Shown in pieces: positions 41,186 to 47,904 of a stretch of DNA of 64,000 nt. Source of the DNA: JAFGPF01 sp964500415 (GTDB lineage: Bacteria > Chloroflexota > Dehalococcoidia > Dehalococcoidales > RBG-16-60-22); contig CAZCOB010000005.1 of assembly GCA_964500415.1 (NCBI GenBank), forward strand, positions 1-64,000, read 5' to 3'. The stretch's first letter is position 1. Each line of letters begins with the position of its first letter. Position numbers and translations under genes: made by a program. The notes under the pieces are model-generated. The model made no database searches. It was not told the origin of the DNA and was given only the letters and a program-made list of their open reading frames with translations.

Positions 41186-41475
41186 TCATTCTGAGCCGAA
41201 GCCCTGAGCACAGCGAAAAACACGTTCTTCCCCCGCTCACCCTGAGTGTGTCGAAGGGTAATCTGTCAAAGAATCTCGTACACTCCCCTCACCCTGAGCC
41301 TTCCCTGTTATTGCGAGCGCAGCGTGGCAATCTCAATCTATCGCCATTTAACCCTTTTTACATTGTAATTCCAGCGCAGGCTGGAACCCAGCCTCCCTCT
41401 ATGTTATCTATTTCCACCTTTATCCTTCCCGTCAGGGTAGGACAGCCACCCTCGCATCATCCCTAGCTTACCCGC
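41186..41475. repeat. Repeat cluster inside the terminase operon (families E, D, C and A)
   Basis: Family E pieces (GTCATTCTGAGCCGAAGCCC near 41186 and CACCCTGAGTGTGTCGAAGG near 41241) are followed by family D (TTATTGCGAGCGCAGCGTGG), family C (41368-41394) and family A copy 9 (41403-41473). The remaining stretch to 41594 is AT-rich spacer with an inverted pair, AAACTCTAA / TTAGTGTTTAGAA. The whole 41168-41594 stretch has no gene. Confidence 0.7.
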
Positions 41476-41594
41476 TTTAAGCAAATACTAAACTCTAATA
41501 TCTAAATCCTAAACAAGCTTAGTGTTTAGAATTTCGTGCTTATAGCTTCCCCTTGAGGGGGACCAAGGGGGTGAGGTACATAAAATCCTCACTT

Positions 41595-41957
41595 CTACTT
41601 ACTCAGCATTTTCGACCCTACACTTATCCCCAGCGGCAGTGCCACGTCCCTCAAAACGTTCCCTATCGCCTCTCTCAGCCCCTTCCGCTGCTGTGCCGTC
41701 ATTTTGTACCTCGTCCTCACCAGACCCGCCAGCGTGTTCGTCGCCTGCATGATGAGCTTGATATTCTCCGGATCCTTCTCCAGCACCGACTTTATTTTCA
41801 CCCGCAGCAAAGCAATCTCGTTATCTATCCCGTTCACATCTGCCGCCGCCTCCATGTCGAGCTTCTCCGCCTCGTCCAGCACACGGTCATAGAAACCCGG
41901 CTTCTTAGGGCTTCGGCTGCGTCTTGAGGTACTTTTTCTGCCTGTTTTTTCCGGCAT
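41595..41957 (-). CDS. Putative terminase small-subunit-like protein
   Basis: A 120-residue, mostly helical protein. It begins with a highly basic disordered tail (GRKSTSRRSRSPKKPG) and continues with helices such as FYDRVLDEAEKLDMEAAADV and LIMQATNTLAGLVRTRYKM. Position upstream of the large subunit and a basic DNA-binding-like tail suggest a small subunit; no clear family match is apparent. Start ATG 41957 with AGGAG. It overlaps the end of the small ORF before it. Confidence 0.6.
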   Translation of the reverse strand: MPEKTGRKSTSRRSRSPKKPGFYDRVLDEAEKLDMEAAADVNGIDNEIALLRVKIKSVLEKDPENIKLIMQATNTLAGLVRTRYKMTAQQRKGLREAIGNVLRDVALPLGISVGSKMLSK

Positions 41958-42057
41958 ACGGCTCTCCTTTGTTTAATATCCTGACAGTAGCCAGGACGAT
42001 AGTGTGAGCTGCCAGGTCCCACCTTTTTTCTTTCACGGCTAATCTTAATAGCCTCAT
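41905..42057 (-). CDS. 50-residue basic protein at the head of the terminase operon
   Basis: A short frame with an excellent ribosome binding site (AGGAGG at 42062-42067) and ATG at 42057. The product starts MRLLRLAVKEKRWDLAAHTI and ends KKYLKTQPKP, and is strongly basic. Its last 53 bases overlap the terminase small-subunit-like gene in another frame, which would couple translation of the two. It is the first gene behind the promoter at 42089-42131. Function unknown. Confidence 0.6.
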   Translation of the reverse strand: MRLLRLAVKEKRWDLAAHTIVLATVRILNKGEPYAGKNRQKKYLKTQPKP

Positions 42058-42088
42058 ACTTCCTCCTAATCTTAAAAGCCTATCGATA

Positions 42089-42131
42089 ATATTAGCTCAT
42101 ATGTTCTCTTTTAGCTACCCTTTTTTGTCGT
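42089..42131 (-). promoter_or_regulatory. Promoter of the terminase operon, matching the capsid promoter
   Basis: On the minus strand TAGCTA (42112-42117), 17 bases, TAATAT (42089-42094). The spacer matches that of the capsid promoter at 14 of 17 positions, including AGAACATATG. ACGACAAAA (42123-42131) stands upstream of the -35 at exactly the same distance as in the capsid promoter. Shared control of the two phage-derived operons is the simplest reading. Confidence 0.75.
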
Positions 42132-42192
42132 TATCACCCGGGCGGTTTGATATTATCCCGCCCCCGTTATAGAATATGCAACGGAGACAAAT

Positions 42193-42888
42193 ATGGCTAT
42201 CACCAGGCAACTCTATCAGCTGCAGGAATTCGATTTAGAGATTGAACAGGAAGAACATTCCCTGGCCCAGAAAGTCGGTCAGCTGGGAGTTAGAGACATA
42301 CTGGACGCTGCTAAAAGCCATATCGACTCCGAACAAAAGTTCCTGGATGAGCTAAGGCACCAGCAACGTGACGCCGAAGCTAAGGTGGACGACCTTCTCA
42401 GTAAAATATCCACCGCTGAGGAGAAACTTTACGGCGGCAAGATAACCAATCCCAAGGAACTGTCCGGCCTCCAGCATGAAGTAATCACGATGAAAGCCAG
42501 GAGTGAGGAACTGGAGAATAAAGCCCTGGAAGTAATCGACCGCGTAGAGACCGCCGAAGCGAGCCTTTCTGCTGCTACCAATGAATACGGGAAACTTGAA
42601 GAAGAGTGGCAGCACCAGCAAAAAGAGCTTGCCGACGAGATAGAACGGCTTAAGACCAGCCTTGAGGACCTCAAGGAGAAACGCCGGCAGCTGGCCGGGC
42701 AGATAGATACACATGCCGTCGCGCTTTATGAAAGAATCAGACAGCAAAAAAAACAAGCCGTCACCAAGGTGGAACAGGGGATTTGTCGTGCCTGCCGCAT
42801 ATCACTATCGGCCAGCGCCTTACAGAGAGCCAGAAGCGGCCAACCCGTGCAATGCGGCACCTGCGGAAGAATCCTCTTTATTCCCTGA
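42193..42888 (+). CDS. Coiled-coil zinc-ribbon protein (COG1579-like)
   Basis: A 231-residue protein: a long antiparallel coiled coil (about residues 15-185) ending in a C4 zinc ribbon (CRACRISLSASALQRARSG, then CGTCGRILF). Homologues are widespread and poorly characterised; they often lie next to an RNase H-like gene, as here, and are thought to act in nucleic-acid or cell-envelope processes. It is separated by 8 bases from the RNase H-like gene. Confidence 0.88.
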   Translation: MAITRQLYQLQEFDLEIEQEEHSLAQKVGQLGVRDILDAAKSHIDSEQKFLDELRHQQRDAEAKVDDLLSKISTAEEKLYGGKITNPKELSGLQHEVITMKARSEELENKALEVIDRVETAEASLSAATNEYGKLEEEWQHQQKELADEIERLKTSLEDLKEKRRQLAGQIDTHAVALYERIRQQKKQAVTKVEQGICRACRISLSASALQRARSGQPVQCGTCGRILFIP

Positions 42889-42896
42889 AGGACAGA

Positions 42897-43304
42897 TTGA
42901 ACAAAAACAAAGTTATAATTAATGCCGATGGCGCTTCGCGGGGCAACCCAGGCCCCGCGGCTATCGGTGCCACCATCAAAGACGAAAACGGCAGCGTCAT
43001 CGCACGTATTTCCCGTCGCATCGGCACCACCACCAACAACCAGGCAGAATACCGCGCTATCATTACCGCCCTGGAGAAAGCCATCAGCCTGGGTGCGAAA
43101 TGCGTCATATTAAAGTCGGACTCGGAACTCGTGGTAAAGCAAATCAACGGCCACTACAAGATTAAAAACTCCGCCCTGCGGCCCCTCTACCAGCAAGTGG
43201 TTAAACTCACCGGTTCACTGGAAAGTATCACGGCGTCTCATATTCCCCGCGCCCAGAACGCTGAGGCGGACGCCCTAGCGAATATGGCTCTGGACGGGAT
43301 TTAG
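42897..43304 (+). CDS. RNase HI-like ribonuclease
   Basis: A 135-residue RNase H-fold protein that would cleave RNA in RNA-DNA hybrids. The acidic active-site residues are visible: Asp in NADGASRGNPGPAAIG, Glu in NNQAEYRAIITAL, Asp in LKSDSELVVKQING, and a final Asp in NAEADALANMAL. It starts at TTG 42897 (MNKNKVIINADG) after GAAGGA. The longer upstream frame overlaps the zinc-ribbon gene. RNase P RNA follows 55 bases later. Confidence 0.88.
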   Translation: MNKNKVIINADGASRGNPGPAAIGATIKDENGSVIARISRRIGTTTNNQAEYRAIITALEKAISLGAKCVILKSDSELVVKQINGHYKIKNSALRPLYQQVVKLTGSLESITASHIPRAQNAEADALANMALDGI

Positions 43305-43358
43305 CCTTCCTCTGCCTTCCCTTATTGACTAACCTTCATCTCTCCACTACACTATAAC

Positions 43359-43722
43359 CGGGTCAAGTAAACCGGGTGACCGCTCCTTCCAAGGAAGGGG
43401 AGGAAAGTCCGAGCTCCACCGGGCAGGATGCTGGGTAACACCCAGGAGGGGTGACCCTACGGATAGTGCCACAGAAACATACCGTCCTTCACTTTGTGAA
43501 GGACAAGGGTGAAATGGTGAGGTAAGAGCTCACCAGCGGCCGGGTGACCGGCCGGCTGGGCAAACCCCATCCGGAGCAAGACCGAATAGAGGGATTAAGG
43601 GACGCCCGGCCCATCCCCGGGTTGGTCGCTTGACCCTTCCGGTAACGGAAGGGCTAGATAGATGGTCACCATCCTTCACTTTGTGAAGGAAACAGAACTC
43701 GGCTTACAGGTTTACTTGGCTC
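43359..43722 (+). ncRNA. rnpB: RNase P RNA, bacterial class A
   Basis: All universal blocks are present in order: GAGGAAAGTCCGAGCTCC, CACAGAAACATACCG, GGTAAGAGCTCACCAGC, AGATAGATGGTCACC and ACAGAACTCGGCTTACAG. The 5' GGTCAAGTAAACC pairs with 3' GGTTTACTTGGC to close P1. A T-run follows at once and may end transcription. An unusual feature is the hairpin CCTTCACTTTGTGAAGG, present twice (about 43484 and 43671). A TATAAC at 43353-43358 could be the -10. Ends are approximate. Confidence 0.95.
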
Positions 43723-43782
43723 GTTTTTACGGCTTGATTACGTAACCATTCCTGCCGGGCATATAAGCGGAGAAACAATACC

Positions 43783-44922
43783 ATGTCAAAGATAACGAAA
43801 CTCATCATAGGCCTTTTGATTCTAGTCGTTGTCGCCCTCTCCTTTGGAGCCGGGTTCTTCTTTGGTTTCAGTAATTCTTCCGGCCCCGAGGAAGGTCTGG
43901 ATGTTGTGGAGCAGGTCTGGAACATCATTTTCTCCGAATACGTAGACAAATCTAAACTGAACTCCGAAAATTTAAGCCATGGCGCCATAGAAGGCATCGT
44001 TGAAGCACTGGATGACCCGTATACTTCTTATCTGGAAGCCGAACACCTTGAGCTGGGGCTGAGTAGCCTTGAAGGGGAATTTGATGGCATCGGCGCCTAC
44101 GTAACCGTTGAAGATAAGCAGCTTAAAATTATTGCTCCTATCGCCAGTTCTCCGGCGGACAAGGCCGGCATCAGGGCGGGCGATATAATCATGGAAATAG
44201 ATGGAGAGCCAGTCCTGGATATGAGCCTGGCTGAGGCAATTATTAAAATACGCGGCCCCAAAGGCACGGCGGTAAGACTTCTTATCCTTCATGAAGGTGA
44301 GACCGTGCCGGTGGAGATTGAGATAATACGGGCCACAATAGAAGTACCTAGCGTTATCTTTGAGATGCGCGGGAATATCGCTTATATTACCATTACTCAA
44401 TTCTCCGAACGAACGGATGATGAACTGGCGCCGGTCATCCAGGACCTTAAAGAAGAAAATGCCAAAGGTATCATCCTTGACCTGCGTGGCAATCCGGGAG
44501 GAATCCTCGATATCGTTATTGAAGTGGCCAGCCACTTCATTACCGAAGGCACTCTGGTGGAAGTAATGAGTAACCGGGGAAAGATAGAAACGCTGGAAGC
44601 AACTAACAGCCCTGTGACTACCAACCTGCCAATGGTCGTTCTGGTGGACAATGCCAGTGCCAGCGGCAGCGAAGTACTTGCCGGTGCCCTCCAGGACCAC
44701 GGTCGCGCCCTTGTTACCGGTAATACCACTTTTGGCAAAGGCAGCGTAAATATACTGCATCAGCTCAGCGATGGCTCCGGGTTGTATATCACCACCGCTC
44801 GCTGGCTAACTCCCAACGGACGCCTTATCGAAGGCCATGGAATCGAACCTGATATTAACCTGGAACTCACCGGAGAAGATGCCGTACAGTGGGCAATAGA
44901 CTACCTGAACGGCAGCGAGTAA
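43783..44922 (+). CDS. C-terminal processing peptidase, S41 family
   Basis: A 379-residue CtpA-type protease. An N-terminal hydrophobic helix (residues 7-28) anchors it in the membrane, facing outside. A PDZ domain (about 95-180, opening DGIGAYVTVEDKQL) binds the C-terminus of substrates. The catalytic Ser is in NASASGSEVLAGAL and the catalytic Lys in TTFGKGSVN. It degrades or trims exported proteins. The macrodomain gene follows after 20 bases, so both may be on one transcript. Confidence 0.92.
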   Translation: MSKITKLIIGLLILVVVALSFGAGFFFGFSNSSGPEEGLDVVEQVWNIIFSEYVDKSKLNSENLSHGAIEGIVEALDDPYTSYLEAEHLELGLSSLEGEFDGIGAYVTVEDKQLKIIAPIASSPADKAGIRAGDIIMEIDGEPVLDMSLAEAIIKIRGPKGTAVRLLILHEGETVPVEIEIIRATIEVPSVIFEMRGNIAYITITQFSERTDDELAPVIQDLKEENAKGIILDLRGNPGGILDIVIEVASHFITEGTLVEVMSNRGKIETLEATNSPVTTNLPMVVLVDNASASGSEVLAGALQDHGRALVTGNTTFGKGSVNILHQLSDGSGLYITTARWLTPNGRLIEGHGIEPDINLELTGEDAVQWAIDYLNGSE

Positions 44923-44942
44923 TGGTAAAGGAGGCGAATAAC

Positions 44943-45509
44943 ATGAGCGATAGCCTTGCTTATACCGTAAACCAGGCTAAGCTCTCCATAATCCAAGGCG
45001 ACATTACCACACAGGCTACCGACGCTATCGTCAATGCCGCCAACTCCGGTCTCATGGGCGGTGGTGGAGTAGATGGTGCCATTCACCGAGCCGGTGGACC
45101 GGCTATACTGGAAGAATGTAAAAAAATCGTCGCCCGGCAGGGTCGTCTGCCGACCGGTCAGGCCGTCATCACCATGGCTGGTAACATGAAAACCAGACAT
45201 GTCATTCATACTGTCGGGCCAATCTGGCATGGCGGCAGCCAGAGAGAACCCGAACGGCTGGCCAGCGCCTACCGCGAAAGCCTGAAACTGGCGGCTGAAA
45301 ACAAACTGTCCTCCGTCTCCTTCCCTTCCATTAGCACCGGGGCTTACGGCTATCCCGTAGATAAGGCCTCGCGGATAGCCCTGAAGACGGTAATTTCTTT
45401 CCTCGATAAGGCCACTTCTATCAAAGAGGTGATTTTCGTACTTTTTGATTCGCGTACCTTTGAAGCATATCAAGACACCCTCTGGGATATCATGGGAGAA
45501 AAGGGGTAA
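44943..45509 (+). CDS. Macrodomain protein (O-acetyl-ADP-ribose deacetylase type)
   Basis: A 188-residue macrodomain of the MacroD/YmdB kind. ADP-ribose-binding residues are seen in SIIQGDITTQATDAIVNAAN, the loop GLMGGGGVDGAIHRAGG and SIPSISTGAYGYP-like SFPSISTGAYGYP. It would bind or hydrolyse ADP-ribose derivatives such as O-acetyl-ADP-ribose. The start is ATG 44943 with AAAGGAGG; a longer frame overlaps the protease. Confidence 0.92.
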   Translation: MSDSLAYTVNQAKLSIIQGDITTQATDAIVNAANSGLMGGGGVDGAIHRAGGPAILEECKKIVARQGRLPTGQAVITMAGNMKTRHVIHTVGPIWHGGSQREPERLASAYRESLKLAAENKLSSVSFPSISTGAYGYPVDKASRIALKTVISFLDKATSIKEVIFVLFDSRTFEAYQDTLWDIMGEKG

Positions 45510-45548
45510 AATAATATATTACTCTCTCAACTGAGGAGAAATGATTAG

Positions 45549-46550
45549 ATGTTAGTTGTCATGAAAAACGACGCCACTGAAGAGCAGGTGCGCGCCATCA
45601 TTCAGGAGATTGAGAAAATGGGCTACCGTGGCGTTCCCATGCCCGGTGCCCAGAGAACGGCCGTCTGCATCATCGGTAACAAGGGACCGGTCGAAGCTGC
45701 TCAATTGTTGGCGATGGAGGGCGTCAAGGAAGCTATCCCGGTCACCAAGCCATACAAGCTTGTCAGCCGGGAAACACACCCCGAATCTTCTGTTATATCC
45801 ATCGGCGATATAAAAATCGGCGCCGGGGAGCCGGTAATTATGGCCGGCCCCTGTGCCGTAGAGAGCGATGAACAGGCGCTTACCATCGCTGGTTTGGTGA
45901 AGGAGCACGGCGCCAAGGTCTTCCGGGGTGGTGCTTTCAAGCCGAGGACATCTCCTTACAGCTTCCAGGGGCTGGGAGAAAAGGGGCTTAAGATACTTCA
46001 AAAGGTGCGTCAGGAAACCGGCCTGCTGATTGTCACCGAGGCTACTGATAATGAAAACCTGGCTATTGTGGAAAAATACGCCGATATTATTCAAATCGGA
46101 GCCAGGAATATGCAGAACTATTCCCTGCTCCGGCTTGCCGGCCAGGTATCGAAGCCCATCCTCTTAAAGCGCGGCTTCGCCGCTACGATCGACGAGTGGC
46201 TCATGGCCGCCGAATATATCATATCGGAGGGAAACAACAGGGTTATCCTGTGCGAAAGGGGAATCCGCACCTTTTCCGATAACACGCGTAATACCCTCGA
46301 TTTGAGTGCTATTCCCTCCATCAAGGAAGCCAGCCACCTGCCTATTATCGTTGACCCCAGTCACGCTGCAGGACGTCGCGACTACGTTATTCCTCTCTCC
46401 AGGGGGGCTATAGCCATCGGGGCTGACGGCCTGCTCGTGGAGGTTCACCACGACCCCTCCCGCGCCCTATCCGACGGTATGCAGTCGTTGTATCCACAGC
46501 AGTTCGCCGAGCTGATGAAAGAGATAGAGCGTCTGAAACAGTACCTTTGA
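45549..46550 (+). CDS. aroF: 3-deoxy-7-phosphoheptulonate (DAHP) synthase
   Basis: First enzyme of aromatic amino acid synthesis: joins phosphoenolpyruvate and erythrose 4-phosphate. It is 333 residues, of the type I-beta form. An N-terminal ferredoxin-like regulatory domain (residues 1-70, ATEEQVRAIIQEIEKMGYRG) is followed by the barrel with AGPCAVESDEQ, FRGGAFKPRTSPYSFQG, LLKRGFAATIDEW, GNNRVILCERGIRTF and IVDPSHAAGRRDYV. The N-terminal domain is known to mediate feedback inhibition in relatives. No other aro or trp genes are nearby. A strong terminator follows. Confidence 0.95.
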   Translation: MLVVMKNDATEEQVRAIIQEIEKMGYRGVPMPGAQRTAVCIIGNKGPVEAAQLLAMEGVKEAIPVTKPYKLVSRETHPESSVISIGDIKIGAGEPVIMAGPCAVESDEQALTIAGLVKEHGAKVFRGGAFKPRTSPYSFQGLGEKGLKILQKVRQETGLLIVTEATDNENLAIVEKYADIIQIGARNMQNYSLLRLAGQVSKPILLKRGFAATIDEWLMAAEYIISEGNNRVILCERGIRTFSDNTRNTLDLSAIPSIKEASHLPIIVDPSHAAGRRDYVIPLSRGAIAIGADGLLVEVHHDPSRALSDGMQSLYPQQFAELMKEIERLKQYL

Positions 46551-46597
46551 ACAACAACCACCTCCACGTTTTTAATTTGTAACCTATCCCCCTGTAT

Positions 46598-46638
46598 CCC
46601 CCTTCCCTTGAGTATCTGTGAAGGGAAGGGGGATTTTT
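46598..46638 (+). terminator. Intrinsic terminator after aroF
   Basis: CCCCCTTCCCTT (46598-46609) pairs perfectly with AAGGGAAGGGGG (46621-46632) around an 11-base loop, followed by ATTTTT. It lies 48 bases after the aroF stop. Confidence 0.85.
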
Positions 46639-46695
46639 AGAAAGAGGGGCTGCGCCCCTCTTAGACACCCGGTTGGGCTGAGGCAGGGTATAGCC

Positions 46696-46747
46696 TGCGG
46701 GATAAGCAGCGGACGATACGGGGCTGTCAGGGTGGGAATAGATATCA
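46696..46747 (-). repeat. Family A repeat, copy 10 (reverse)
   Basis: TGCGGGATAAGCAGCGGACG through GTCAGGGTGGGAATAGATAT matches family A in reverse orientation. It fills the gap between the convergent aroF and mutM genes. Confidence 0.7.
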
Positions 46748-46768
46748 GCGAGGGGGCTGGGGAACCGA

Positions 46769-47575
46769 TTAAATACGCTGGCATCGGGGGCAGAAGTAGG
46801 TGCCGCGTCCGCGCAGGACAATACGCTTGATGGGGGTGCCGCAGCGGGGGCAGTTCTTGCCGACGCCGTGGGCGACCGCAAACTCATCGTGGGCGGTGCC
46901 CGGCGTACCGTTGGGTCGAATATAATTACGTATGCTGGCGCCCTTGCTGTCGAGTCCTCTCCGCAACACCTTCCTGATAGAGTCGAAAAGTCGCTCAACC
47001 TCATTCCGGGAGATACCCCCCGCCGGCCTCGAAGGGTGGATTTGAGCGTCGAACAAAGCTTCATCGGCATACATATTACCGATACCGGCAATAACCGACT
47101 GGTCGAGGATGACCGGCTTTACCGGCGCGGTACGATTCCTAAAAATATCCGCCAGGACTTCCGGCGTAAAGCCATCATCCAGCGGCTCAGGTCCCAGTTT
47201 AGCGGACACGGCGCTATCGTTACTATCCAGCCACATCACCCCGAACTTTCGCGGGTCCCAGAAATGTAGCGCCGCCCCATTATCCAGGTATAATATAGCA
47301 CGGGTAAAGCGGGTGTCGGATGGGTCAACCAGCAGCGAACCGGTCATCTTCATGTGCATAACCAGCACCCCACCACCGCCTAGGTTAAAGAAAAGGTACT
47401 TGCCGCGCCGGGAGATGCCGTCAATTCTCTGCCCGACGATGCGGGAGCGAAACTCCTCTAACGAAGGCTTACGCACGATGCGTTCCCAGAACAAATCTAC
47501 CCCGGTAATAGTGCACCCGAGGACATATGGGAGTAGCTCGTTCCTGATGGTTTCTACTTCAGGGAGTTCAGGCAT
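46769..47575 (-). CDS. mutM: Formamidopyrimidine-DNA glycosylase
   Basis: Removes oxidised purines such as 8-oxoguanine and nicks the strand. It is 268 residues, normal length. The catalytic N-terminus PELPEVETIRNEL with Pro1 (after Met removal) and Glu2, the helix-two-turn-helix with GIGNMYADEALF, and the C-terminal zinc finger CPRCGTPIKRIVLRGRG, then FCPRCQ are all present. It lies upstream of the same-strand end of polA, but the spacer is filled with repeats; a repair-related pairing is possible. Confidence 0.96.
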   Translation of the reverse strand: MPELPEVETIRNELLPYVLGCTITGVDLFWERIVRKPSLEEFRSRIVGQRIDGISRRGKYLFFNLGGGGVLVMHMKMTGSLLVDPSDTRFTRAILYLDNGAALHFWDPRKFGVMWLDSNDSAVSAKLGPEPLDDGFTPEVLADIFRNRTAPVKPVILDQSVIAGIGNMYADEALFDAQIHPSRPAGGISRNEVERLFDSIRKVLRRGLDSKGASIRNYIRPNGTPGTAHDEFAVAHGVGKNCPRCGTPIKRIVLRGRGTYFCPRCQRI

Positions 47576-47785
47576 CTTACTAAATCTCCTCAGTTCGTAA
47601 TGACATTCTGAATAACTTCACCTTTCTCAACGCCCCGTTTATAGTATAGGGTACTTACTGAATGAATGAAAAGCTATTTATATCTGTTAGCTCTTTGCTT
47701 GGTGCGTTACCTTACCCCCTGACCCCCTCTCCAAACAGCAACAAGAAATGAGGCCATAGGCAATCTGTTTGGAGAGGGGGAATAA

Positions 47786-47882
47786 CTGCGGGATAAGCCC
47801 TGGATGGCACGAGGGCGGCATGGGTGGGAATAGATAATAGTGAGGGGCGGAGGCTGGATTCCAGCCTGCGCTGGAATGACAC
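47786..47882. repeat. Family A repeat copy 11 and family C repeat
   Basis: Family A in reverse (CTGCGGGATAAGCCCTGGAT through GGGTGGGAATAGATAATAG, 47786-47838) is followed by family C in reverse (GGATTCCAGCCTGCGCTGGA, about 47853-47882). An imperfect pair CCCCCTCTCCAAACAG / CTGTTTGGAGAGGGGG also lies at 47716-47780. The spacer 47576-47904 holds no gene. Confidence 0.75.
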
Positions 47883-47904
47883 TCAATAAGAACCAAACAC
47901 TTTT

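Noticed and set aside
41834..42022. 62-residue frame overlapping the terminase small-subunit-like gene
   Set aside because: It lies in a third frame without ribosome binding site; the 41905-42057 frame has the better start and signals.
46408..47091. 227-residue open frame on the minus strand
   Set aside because: Out of frame with mutM and running through the repeat spacer and the end of aroF; product is Ser/Pro/Arg-rich.
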